NCBI GenBank assembly: GCA_963710275.1
Contig: CAVPZS010000012.1
Span: 434,001-498,000 of the forward strand
Source: Rhodoblastus sp963710275
GTDB taxonomy: Bacteria > Pseudomonadota > Alphaproteobacteria > Rhizobiales > Beijerinckiaceae
Direction of reading: 5' to 3'
Length of the DNA stretch: 64,000 nt
The translations under genes and the position numbers were made by a program. The notes beneath the pieces are model-generated. The model saw only the letters and a list, made by a program, of their open reading frames with translations, was not told the origin of the DNA and did not search any database. Shown one piece after another: positions 1 to 8,004 of the stretch; positions within the stretch are counted from its first letter, which is position 1; every line of letters begins with the position of its first letter.

Positions 1-1
1 C

Positions 2-166
2 GTCGGCGGACTGATCATCGGCATCGGCGAGAAGCTCGGCGAATTCTACTGGGGGCCATTGGTCGGCGGCGGCATCGAAAGCTGGCTCGCCTATGGCATC
101 GCGCTGGCCTTCCTGCTGTTCCGGCCGCAGGGCCTGTTCGGCGAAAAAATCATCGAGCGGATCTGA
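2..166 (+). CDS. livH: LivH-type ABC permease, C-terminal fragment (5' end outside window)
   Basis: Open from the window edge to a TGA at 164-166, giving the last 54 residues of a membrane protein. It has a hydrophobic stretch (LAYGIALAFLLF) and ends in RPQGLFGEKIIERI, the RPxGLFG tail characteristic of branched-chain amino acid ABC permeases of the LivH/LivM family. The next gene starts 3 bases after the stop and is the partner permease, so this is the first permease of the pair. Only the C-terminus is visible, so substrate range cannot be judged. Confidence 0.8.
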   Translation, partial: VGGLIIGIGEKLGEFYWGPLVGGGIESWLAYGIALAFLLFRPQGLFGEKIIERI

Positions 167-169
167 AAC

Positions 170-1246
170 ATGTTCTATCGCGAAGCCGGCCAGTTCAAGA
201 CGTCCTATGCCGCGGACATGGCGGTGTTCCCGATCCGGCAGGACCGCATCGGCATGGCCGTCATCCTTGCCGTCGCCTTCATCGTCATACCCGCATTCGG
301 CGGCGACTTCCTGCTGTCCTCGGTGATGATCCCGGCGCTGGTCTATTCATTGGCGGCGATCGGCCTGAACATCCTCACGGGCTATACCGGCCTGCTGTCG
401 CTGGGCGCCGCGGCCTTCATGGGGGTGGGGGCCTTCACCTGCTACAAGCTGACCAGCGCCTTTCCGGGCGTCAACGTCCTCGTCTGGATCTTCGCCTCCG
501 GCATCGTCTCCTGCGCCATCGGCGTGGTGTTCGGCCTGCCCAGCCTGCGCATCAAGGGTTTCTACCTCACCATCGCCACGCTCGCCGCGCAGTTCTTCCT
601 GCAATGGTGTTTCCAGCGCATCGGCTGGCTGTCCGACTATTCCACCTCCGGCTCCATCGAGGCGCCGACGCGCAGCGTGTTCGGCGTCCCGGTCACCGGC
701 GCCAACGCCACGTCGGTCACGCGCTATCTGGTCGTGCTCAGTGTCGTCGTGATCATGACGCAGATCGCCTCCAATCTCGTGCATGGCCGCATCGGGCGCA
801 TGTGGATGGCGGTGCGCGACATGGACATAGCCGCGCAATTGATGGGCATCCAGCTGCTGCCGGCGAAACTGCTCGCCTTCGCCGTATCCTCCTTCTACTG
901 CGGCGTCGCCGGCGCGCTGATGGTGTTCTTCTGGTTCGGCTCGGCCGAGCCCTCCGCCTTCGACATCAACCTGTCCTTCGTGCTGCTGTTCATGGTCATC
1001 ATCGGCGGCCTCGGCAGCCTGCTCGGCTGTTTTCTGGGCGCGGCGCTGATTCACATCCTGCCCATCGTGGTGCGCGCGCTGCCGGCCCTGCTCGGCCTGT
1101 CGATCCACGCCGCGACGGTGGAGCACCTGACCTACATGATCACCGGCGCGATGATCATCTTTTTCCTGATCGTCGAGCCGCACGGCCTCGCCAGGCTCTG
1201 GCAGGTCGGCAAGCAGAAACTGCGCGTCTGGCCATTTCCCTATTAG
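170..1246 (+). CDS. livM: Branched-chain-type ABC transporter permease LivM
   Basis: A 358-residue inner-membrane permease, the usual LivM length. Hydrophobic segments run from about residue 25 to 345, and the family core is visible (GLNILTGYTGLLSLGAAAFMGVGA near residue 70; FMVIIGGLGSLLGCFLGA near 280; VEPHGLARLW at the end). It forms the translocation channel with LivH. It starts 3 bases after the livH stop, so the two are translationally linked. Substrates of this family include branched-chain amino acids, amides, urea and aromatic acids. The PaaK-like gene at the end of the operon makes an organic or aromatic acid a possible substrate here (inference). Confidence 0.92.
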   Translation: MFYREAGQFKTSYAADMAVFPIRQDRIGMAVILAVAFIVIPAFGGDFLLSSVMIPALVYSLAAIGLNILTGYTGLLSLGAAAFMGVGAFTCYKLTSAFPGVNVLVWIFASGIVSCAIGVVFGLPSLRIKGFYLTIATLAAQFFLQWCFQRIGWLSDYSTSGSIEAPTRSVFGVPVTGANATSVTRYLVVLSVVVIMTQIASNLVHGRIGRMWMAVRDMDIAAQLMGIQLLPAKLLAFAVSSFYCGVAGALMVFFWFGSAEPSAFDINLSFVLLFMVIIGGLGSLLGCFLGAALIHILPIVVRALPALLGLSIHAATVEHLTYMITGAMIIFFLIVEPHGLARLWQVGKQKLRVWPFPY

Positions 1247-1292
1247 GCCTTGCGCGCAGAGAAAACGAAGCTTTATCCCGGGAGGAACAACG

Positions 1293-2609
1293 ATGAAAAA
1301 AACAACCATCACAGCCTTGCTCGCCGCCGCGACCTTCTTGACGCCGCTCGCGGTCCGCGCCGAAGACTCGATTTTCGTACCCTTGTTCACCTATCGCACC
1401 GGGCCTTTCGCCGGCTCGGGCATTCCGATCGCCAATGGCATGCACGACTATCTGACCCTGCTGAACGAGCGCGACGGCGGCATCGGCGGCGTGAAGATCA
1501 ATGTCGAGGAATGCGAAACCGGCTACGACACCAAGAAGGGTCTCGAATGCTACGAGTCGGTGAAGTCGCGCTCGCCGGTCGAGATCAATCCCTGGTCGAC
1601 CGGCACGACCCTGCCGCTGATCCCCAAGGCCGCGGTCGACAAGATTCCGATCCTGTCCATGGCCTACGGCCTGTCGGCCTCCTCGGAGGGCAATGATTTT
1701 CCGTGGGTCTTCAATCCGCCGGACACCTATTGGGACGGCATGTCGATCATCCTCAAATATATCGGCGCCCAGGAAGGCGGGCTGGAAAAGCTCAAGGGCA
1801 AGAAGATCGGCTTCCTCTACCTCGACGCCGGCTTCGGCAAGGAGCCCTTGCCGCTGCTCGACCAGCTCTCCAAGGATTACGGCTTCGAGACGAAACTCTA
1901 TCCGGTCGCCGCTTCCGAAATGCAGAACCAGTCGGCGCAATGGCTCAACGTGCGCCGCGACCGTCCCGACTACGTCATCATGTATGGCTGGGGCGCGATG
2001 AACCCGACCGCGATCAAGGAAGCGATCAAGGTCAACTATCCCATGGACAAGTTCGTCTCGATCTGGTGGCCGGGCGACGAAGACGCCAAGGCGGCCGGTC
2101 CCGAGGCCAAGGGCTTCAAGTCGATCAACTGGCACTCGGCCCAGCCCGATTATCCGGCGATCGCCGACATCAACAAATATGTCGTCGACAAGGGCAAGAG
2201 CCAGGTCGAGAACAAGGAGCTGGTCGGCAACCTGCTGTATAATCGCGGCGTCTACAATGGCGTGCTGATCGCCGAGGGCATCGCCAATGCGCAGAAGGTG
2301 ACGGGCAAGAAGGTCGTCACCGGCGAGGACGTGCGGCGCGGCCTCGAAACCCTCAACCTCGACGCTCCCAGGCTGAAGGCCCTGGGCCTGACCGGCTTCA
2401 CCGGGCCGATCAAACTGTCCTGCAAGGACCATAACGGCCATCGTCCCGCCTTCGTCCAGCAATGGGACGGCGCCAAATGGACCAAGATCTCCGACCTGAT
2501 CGAGCCCATGTCCGACAAGGTCGAGCCGTTGCTCGTCGCCTCGGCCAAGGCCTTTACCGAAAAGAATGCGCCCTGGCCTGTCCGCACGGAAGTCTGCGAC
2601 GCCAAATGA
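1293..2609 (+). CDS. Periplasmic substrate-binding protein of the Liv-type importer
   Basis: A 438-residue secreted protein. The N-terminus is a signal peptide (charged KK, hydrophobic core, likely cleavage after VRA at about residue 23). The rest is a type I periplasmic binding protein of the Leu/Ile/Val family (Peripla_BP_6): the FxxRTGPFAGSGIPIANGMHDY start and the hinge region GKKIGFLYLDAGFGKEP are visible. A strong ribosome-binding sequence (GGGAGGAA) lies just before the start. It sits between permeases and ATPase in one operon and delivers the ligand to LivHM. The ligand cannot be read from the sequence. Confidence 0.9.
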   Translation: MKKTTITALLAAATFLTPLAVRAEDSIFVPLFTYRTGPFAGSGIPIANGMHDYLTLLNERDGGIGGVKINVEECETGYDTKKGLECYESVKSRSPVEINPWSTGTTLPLIPKAAVDKIPILSMAYGLSASSEGNDFPWVFNPPDTYWDGMSIILKYIGAQEGGLEKLKGKKIGFLYLDAGFGKEPLPLLDQLSKDYGFETKLYPVAASEMQNQSAQWLNVRRDRPDYVIMYGWGAMNPTAIKEAIKVNYPMDKFVSIWWPGDEDAKAAGPEAKGFKSINWHSAQPDYPAIADINKYVVDKGKSQVENKELVGNLLYNRGVYNGVLIAEGIANAQKVTGKKVVTGEDVRRGLETLNLDAPRLKALGLTGFTGPIKLSCKDHNGHRPAFVQQWDGAKWTKISDLIEPMSDKVEPLLVASAKAFTEKNAPWPVRTEVCDAK

Positions 2610-2664
2610 TCTGCGGCGGCGCCGGTTTCGGCCGGCGCCGCGCTTTCCCGATTTTTGCTTTGAC

Positions 2665-2708
2665 GCGTTTTCTTCACGCGAACCGGTATCCACTTTGCGT
2701 GAAAACGC
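2665..2708. repeat. Palindromic intergenic element (alphaproteobacterial type)
   Basis: Arms GCGTTTTC(TT)CACGCGAA and TTTGCGTGAAAACGC fold into a long stem with a small bulge around CCGGTATCCAC. It lies between the binding-protein gene and livF. Elements of this sequence class are scattered between genes in Bradyrhizobium/Methylocystis relatives (recalled knowledge, not checked). It could act as an mRNA stem-loop that tunes the ratio of binding protein to ATPase. I saw no second copy in this window. Confidence 0.6.
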
Positions 2709-2729
2709 TTTGGCCGAAGAGAGAAGCCC

Positions 2730-3569
2730 ATGACCGTGACGCCGCAACCGGCGCCGACAGCCGCGCCGCAAGCCGTATTGTCCGTCAACAACATCGAGGT
2801 GATCTACGATCACGTCATCCTCGTGCTGAAAGGCGTCTCGCTGAACGTGCCGCAGGGCGGGATCGTGTCGCTGCTGGGCGCCAATGGCGCCGGCAAGACG
2901 ACGACGCTGAAGGCGATTTCCAACCTTCTGCGCGCCGAGCGCGGCGATGTGACAAAGGGCTCGATCGAATTCATGGGCGAGCGCATCGAAAACCTCAGCC
3001 CCAATGAACTGGTGCGGCGCGGCTGCATCCAGGTGATGGAGGGCCGCCATTGCTTCGGCCATCTCAGCATCGAGGAAAACCTGCTCACGGGCGCCTTCAC
3101 CCGTCGCGACGGACGCCGCGCCATCGCCAGCGACCTCGAACGCATTTACGAACTGTTTCCGCGTCTCAAACAGCGGCGGGGCCTGTTGGCGGGCTATACG
3201 TCGGGCGGCGAGCAGCAGATGTGCGCCATCGGCCGCGCCATGATGTCGAAGCCGTCGATGATCCTGCTCGACGAGCCCTCCATGGGACTGGCGCCGCAGA
3301 TCGTGGAAGAGATTTTCGAAATCGTCCGCATGCTCAACCAGAGCGAGGGCGTGTCCTTCCTGGTGGCGGAACAGAACGCCAATATCGCGCTGCGCTACGC
3401 CACCTATGGCTACATCATGGAGAACGGCCGCATCGTGCTCGACGGCGAGGCCAAGGCGTTGTCGGAAAACCAGGACGTGAAGGAATTCTACCTGGGCGTC
3501 ACGGGCGCCGATCGCAAGAGCTTTCGCGACGTCAAGCATTACAAGCGCCGCAAGCGCTGGCTCGCTTGA
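2730..3569 (+). CDS. livF: Branched-chain-type ABC transporter ATP-binding protein LivF
   Basis: A 279-residue cytoplasmic ATPase that powers the LivHM importer. Walker A is GANGAGKTT (residues 50-58), the signature region is SGGEQQMCAIGRAM, and Walker B is MILLDEPSMGLAP followed by the H-loop region. The GEQQM variant and LLDEPSxGLAP are typical of LivF rather than LivG. LivG is not in the window and is presumably upstream of livH. The N-terminus carries about 17 extra Ala/Pro-rich residues before the ABC fold, so a later start is possible. It follows the binding-protein gene after 120 bases that contain the palindromic element. Confidence 0.9.
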   Translation: MTVTPQPAPTAAPQAVLSVNNIEVIYDHVILVLKGVSLNVPQGGIVSLLGANGAGKTTTLKAISNLLRAERGDVTKGSIEFMGERIENLSPNELVRRGCIQVMEGRHCFGHLSIEENLLTGAFTRRDGRRAIASDLERIYELFPRLKQRRGLLAGYTSGGEQQMCAIGRAMMSKPSMILLDEPSMGLAPQIVEEIFEIVRMLNQSEGVSFLVAEQNANIALRYATYGYIMENGRIVLDGEAKALSENQDVKEFYLGVTGADRKSFRDVKHYKRRKRWLA

Positions 3570-3603
3570 AGTTTCACACCTGACGCAATCTCCGGGGGAC
3601 GGA

Positions 3604-4839
3604 ATGTCTGGATACTACGACCGTCTTGAAACCCGCGCGCCGGAAGCGCGTGAAAAAGCGCTGTTTCGCGATCTGCGCGCGATGCTGAAGATCGCCCGCG
3701 CCCGCGCGCCTCAGTTGCGCAGGCAATTGCAGGGCGTCGAGATCGACGGTCTGCACGGCCGCGCCCAACTCGCCGCCATTCCCGTCTTCCGCAAAGGCGA
3801 GCTGACTGCGGCGCAGGCCTCTTCGCCGCCCTTCGGCGGTCTGGCGACGACCCCGCCGGCAAGACTGAAGCGCCTGCTGGTGTCTCCCGGTCCGATCTTC
3901 GAGCCGGAAGGCCAGGCCCGGGACTGGTGGGGCGCGGCGCGCGCCTTCCGCGCCGCCGGCGTGCAAAAAGGCGACATCGTCCTCAACTGCTTTTCCTATC
4001 ACCTGACGCCTGGCGGCCATATCATGGAAAGCGGCGCCCATGCGCTCGGCTGCCCCGTCATCCCCGGCGGCGTCGGCAACACCGAACAGCAGGTCGAGGC
4101 CATTCATTATCTGCGCCCCGGCGCCTATGTCGGCACGCCCGATTTCCTGAAAATCCTGCTCGACAAGGCGCTCGAACTCAAGCTCGACGCCTCCTCCCTC
4201 AAGCGCGGCCTCGTCTCCGGCGCCGCCTTGCCGGCCAGCCTGCGCGCCGAACTCCTGTCCCGCGGCGTTGCGGTCCGCCAATGCTACGCCACCGCCGATC
4301 TCGGCGTCATCTCCTATGAAAGCGAGGCCATGGACGGCATGATCGCCAATGAAGGGCTGATCGTCGAAATCGTCCGTCCCGGTTCGAACGATCCGGTTCC
4401 GGTCGGCGAAGTCGGCGAGGTCGTCGTCACCAGGCTCAATTCCGACTATCCGCTGCTTCGTTTCGGCACCGGCGACCTTTCCGCCGTCATGCCCGGCGTT
4501 TCCCCCTGCGGGCGCACCAACATGCGGCTGAAGGGCTGGCTTGGGCGCGCCGACCAGACGACCAAGGTCAAGGGCATGTTCGTCCACGCCAAGCAGATCG
4601 ACGAGATCGGCAAGCGCCATCCGGAAGCGAAAAAGCTGCGCCTCGTCGTGACCCGCGCCAACGAGCAGGACGCCATGACCCTGCATGTCGAGGCGGCGAA
4701 GGATTCCGCCGACCTGCGCGCGGCGCTGGCGGCGACCCTGCAGGCCGTGAGCAAGCTCAAGGGCGGGGTGGAAATCGTCAAGCCCGGCGCGCTGCCCAAC
4801 GACGGCAAGGTGATCGCCGACGAGCGCCCGGTCGGCTGA
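3604..4839 (+). CDS. PaaK-like (phenylacetate-CoA ligase family) adenylate-forming protein
   Basis: A 411-residue protein with the ANL fold of the phenylacetate-CoA ligase family. Visible family features are CYATADLGVISYESEAMDG in the middle, RFGTGDLSAVMPG, and the C-terminal GRTNMRLKGWLGRADQTTKVKG region that leads into the small C-terminal domain. The usual glycine-rich P-loop (TSGTTGxP) is replaced by LLVSPGPIFEPEG, so the catalytic details may differ from true PaaK. The start has a good GGGGGAC(GGA)ATG context, 34 bases after livF. Operon position suggests that it activates the acid imported by the Liv system. Substrate unknown. Confidence 0.8.
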   Translation: MSGYYDRLETRAPEAREKALFRDLRAMLKIARARAPQLRRQLQGVEIDGLHGRAQLAAIPVFRKGELTAAQASSPPFGGLATTPPARLKRLLVSPGPIFEPEGQARDWWGAARAFRAAGVQKGDIVLNCFSYHLTPGGHIMESGAHALGCPVIPGGVGNTEQQVEAIHYLRPGAYVGTPDFLKILLDKALELKLDASSLKRGLVSGAALPASLRAELLSRGVAVRQCYATADLGVISYESEAMDGMIANEGLIVEIVRPGSNDPVPVGEVGEVVVTRLNSDYPLLRFGTGDLSAVMPGVSPCGRTNMRLKGWLGRADQTTKVKGMFVHAKQIDEIGKRHPEAKKLRLVVTRANEQDAMTLHVEAAKDSADLRAALAATLQAVSKLKGGVEIVKPGALPNDGKVIADERPVG

Positions 4840-4842
4840 GCT

Positions 4843-6580
4843 TCACTCGGACCTCCCGAGCAGCGCGAGCTCCTCTTCGGCCCCGAACACGTCCTGCGCC
4901 GCGGCGCGTTCGATCCATTTCCGCGCGCGCGCCGTGTCGAGTTCGCCGGCTGCGCCTCGGGCCAGATATTTGCCGAGCATGAGTTGCGCCTGCCCGTGGC
5001 CGAGGTCGGCGGCCGACTGGAACCAGCGCTGGGCCGCGGCGCGATCGGCTGGCCGGCCGTGGCCGCCGCCATGGATCGCGCCCAGGGCGAACATCGCGCC
5101 GGCATGCTCCCTGGCTGCGGCCTGCTCGAACAGGTCGAGCGCGGCTCCGACATCGCGCGGCCCGCCGCGCCCATTGAGCAGCATTTCGCCCAGCGCGACC
5201 TTGGCGTCGGTGATCCCGGCCTCGGCCGCGCGCCGGAACCAGTTGCGGGCGCCCGGAAGATCGACCAGGGCGCCGCGTCCCTCCGTGAGCATGCGGCCAT
5301 ATTCATATTGCGCCTCGGCGACGCCTTCCGCCGCCCAGCGCAGCCAGAGCGCCGCCTGCTCGTCGTCGCGTTCGACGCCGATGCCCCGGGCGAGGCAGAG
5401 GCCGAGATTGAATTCCGCGATCGCATCGCCGGCTTCCGCCGCCGCGCCGAACCATTCGACGATCCTGACGGGATCCTCGACGCCTCCGCCGCCGCGCGCG
5501 ACAAGGTTGGCCAGATTGACGCGCGAAGTCTGGTCGCCCGCTTCGGCTGCGACGCGCAGCCAGCGGACGGCTTCGTCGTCGTCCTGGGGGACGCCGGCGC
5601 CCGTCAGATAGAGCGAGCCCAGCGCGCGCGCGGCGCCCTCGTGCCCGGCCTCCGCCGCGCGGCGATACCACGTCGCGGCTTCGGCGTAATCCGCCGGGGA
5701 TCCGTCGCTTCGGCTGTAGAAATCGCCGAGCCGGCTTGCCGCTTCCGCGTCGCCGGCCATGGCCGCCTGGCGCAGCCAGGATTCGCCGCTGACCTTGTCC
5801 TGCGCGACGTCGCGTCCTTCGATCAGCGCCAGGCCCCAGCGGACTTGCGCCGCGCGCTGGCCTTGCCCGGCCGCCTCGCGATAGAGTTTCAAGGCCGCCT
5901 TCCTGTCGCAGGCGAGGCCCATGCCGCGCTCGGTCGCCTCCGCCAGCAGGTAGGTCGCCGTCGAAAGCCCGGCTGATGAAGCTTGTTGCAGCAATGCGGC
6001 GATTTGCGCGCGCGTCGCCTCGTCGTCCGCGCGTCGCGCCAGCGAAAGCGCCAGCCCGAGCGCGCCCTCGGCGCAGCCGGATGCGGCCGCGCGCTCATAC
6101 CAGCGATGGGCCGCCTCGAGGTCGCGCATGGTCTCCGGCCCATGCGTCAGGATCGTGCCGACCAGGGCCTGGCCCTTTCCCGAGCCGGCTTCGGCTGCGC
6201 GGCGCCCCCATTTCAGCGCCGCCGCGAAATCGGGCGCGCCGGAGGCCGCCTCCGCGAACAGCCCGCCCGCCTGCGGCGACGGCTCCGCGCCGGCAAGGCC
6301 GTGCAGGCAAAGCGCGCCCAGCAGCGCCTGGGCTTCGGCGTCGCCATGTTCGGCCGCGCGGAAAAGCCAGCGAACGCCCTCCGACCGGCTGGCGGGGACG
6401 CCCGCGCCCTTCAGATAGGCCATGGCGATGCGCAATTCCGCTTCGGGCAGGTTTCCACGCGACGCCGTCACAAGCAAAGGAAAGGCTTCGGAGAACCGGC
6501 CGGAGTTCGTGCAGCTCTATCGCCCGGCGCAAGGCGGCGGCCGGCGAAACGAACCCGATCAGTCGATCGACAAACGCCAT
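4843..6580 (-). CDS. Sel1-repeat (TPR-like) protein, frameshifted near its N-terminus
   Basis: About 12-14 tandem Sel1 repeats (AEAGxxxAxxxLGxxYxxGxGVxxDxxxAxxWxRxAA) fill the protein; such solenoids mediate protein-protein contacts. The long continuous frame (4843-6477) can only begin at a TTG. A better N-terminus (MAFVDRLIGFVSPAAAL) begins at ATG 6580 in another frame, 15 bases after the hlyD stop. Removing one C near 6519 joins the two into ELHESGRFSEAFPLL, a perfect helix-turn-helix start, so I annotate the joined gene. It is the last gene of the type I secretion operon and converges on the PaaK-like gene with 3 bases between stops. Its role in secretion is unknown; a scaffold is plausible. 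Confidence 0.8.
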
Positions 6581-6595
6581 GGGATCGATTTCACC

Positions 6596-8002
6596 TCACG
6601 GTTCGCGCATCGCCTCTTTGGCGACGGGCAGCATGACGCCGAGCATGTATTGCAGCACCGTGCGCTTGCCGACCTTGATGTCGGCGGTCACGGGCATGCC
6701 CGGCGCGAGGCGGAAGCTCTCCGGAAGATTGTGCAGCGCGACGCGCTGGATGACGATCCGCGCGCGATAAAACAGCTCGGCGCTGTTTTTCGCCGCCGGG
6801 ACCTTGCCGGTCGGGTTGCGCGCCTCGTCGTCGGAGGTGAAGCTGTTGGGGCTGACGATCTTCACCTCGCCCTCGGCCATGCCATATTGCGAATAGGGAA
6901 AAGTGTCGAACTTGATCGCCACGGCGTCGCCGGGATGGACGAAGCCGCTTTCGCCCCCGGAAACATTGGCCTCGACTTCGAGCGGCGCCCCGTGCGGGGC
7001 CAGGGTGATGAACTGCTGGCCCGATTGCAGCACCGAGCCGACCGAGACGCGGGCGAGCGATTGCACGGTGGCGTCCTGCTCGGCGCGAAACTCCACCAGC
7101 TGCTGGCGCCGCCCGGCCTTGTTCAATTGCTCGCGCGCATTGCCGGCTTTCTCGGAGGCCGTCGAGAGCTGTTGCGCCACGTCCGCCCGCCAGCCGCGGA
7201 TAAAGCCGTCCCGCTCGGCTTCAAGCGCCTGCTTTTCCTGGCCGACGGTCACGGCGGATTGTTCCGCGCTGGCCAGGGCGCGTCCCATCTCCGCCCGGTT
7301 GTCTTGCGCGATCAGCGTGTTGAGTTTGGTGCCGACCTGCTTCTCCTCGAGCGTCCTTCGCATTTGCTCGACGTTTTGCGCGACGCCGAGCCGCTCGCGA
7401 TAGGCCTTGGCGTCCGATTGCGCGCGGGAGAGCTGCGAGTCGAGTTCGTCCTGCTTGTGGGCGAAATTGTCCATGCGCGCGGCGAACTGGGCCTTGCGGT
7501 GGCCGAACAGCGAGGCCTGCAGCTTCCAGGCGGGATCGGTCCCGGCATAGTCGAACGGCTCGTTGCGGGATTCCGCCTGGAGCCGCGCGACTTCGGCCTC
7601 CAGACTCGCAACCTGCCCGGTCATCGTCGCGAAATCGGCGGTGGCGAAGGTTGGATCGAGCCGCGCCAGCAATTGGCCGGCCTTCACCTCCTGTCCCTCG
7701 CGCACGTCGATGGAGCGCACGATGGACGTGTCGAGCGGCTGCACCAGGATGGTCGCCGCGGTCGCGACCACGACGCCCCGCGCCGTCACCACGCGGTCGA
7801 TCGGGATCAGCCCGCTGGCGACGATCATGGCCACGACCAGGCTGGCCAGCAGCCAGATCATGCCGCGCGCCGAACGCGGGATCGGCGCATTGACGATCGC
7901 CGTCGACGGCCACTGGTATTCGAGAATGGCCGGCAGGGTCGGGTCCGGCTCCTGGCGGCGGCGGACCAGGGTCAATGCGGTCGACGGGAATTTGGTCGCC
8001 AT
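6596..8002 (-). CDS. HlyD-family type I secretion periplasmic adaptor (module 1)
   Basis: 468 residues from ATG 8002, the only start that begins the family sequence. One N-terminal membrane segment (about residues 60-80, MIWLLASLVVAMIVASGLI) is followed by a biotinyl-lipoyl-like half-motif (VREGQEVKAGQLLARLDPT), a long coiled-coil stretch (about 135-300), the second lipoyl half, and the C-terminal beta-barrel domain (VKIVSPNSF, PGMPVTADIKVGKRTVLQYML), the classic HlyD ending. It bridges the inner-membrane ABC exporter and an outer-membrane TolC-type channel. The start lies 2 bases after the exporter stop. No TolC homologue is present in the window. Confidence 0.92.
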   Translation of the reverse strand: MATKFPSTALTLVRRRQEPDPTLPAILEYQWPSTAIVNAPIPRSARGMIWLLASLVVAMIVASGLIPIDRVVTARGVVVATAATILVQPLDTSIVRSIDVREGQEVKAGQLLARLDPTFATADFATMTGQVASLEAEVARLQAESRNEPFDYAGTDPAWKLQASLFGHRKAQFAARMDNFAHKQDELDSQLSRAQSDAKAYRERLGVAQNVEQMRRTLEEKQVGTKLNTLIAQDNRAEMGRALASAEQSAVTVGQEKQALEAERDGFIRGWRADVAQQLSTASEKAGNAREQLNKAGRRQQLVEFRAEQDATVQSLARVSVGSVLQSGQQFITLAPHGAPLEVEANVSGGESGFVHPGDAVAIKFDTFPYSQYGMAEGEVKIVSPNSFTSDDEARNPTGKVPAAKNSAELFYRARIVIQRVALHNLPESFRLAPGMPVTADIKVGKRTVLQYMLGVMLPVAKEAMREP

Positions 8003-8004
8003 GG

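Noticed and set aside
1155..3539. 794-codon minus-strand frame opposite the Liv operon, and similar long antisense frames elsewhere
   Set aside because: Arg/His/Asp-rich shadow translation typical of GC-rich DNA; the plus-strand genes in the same place have clear family motifs.
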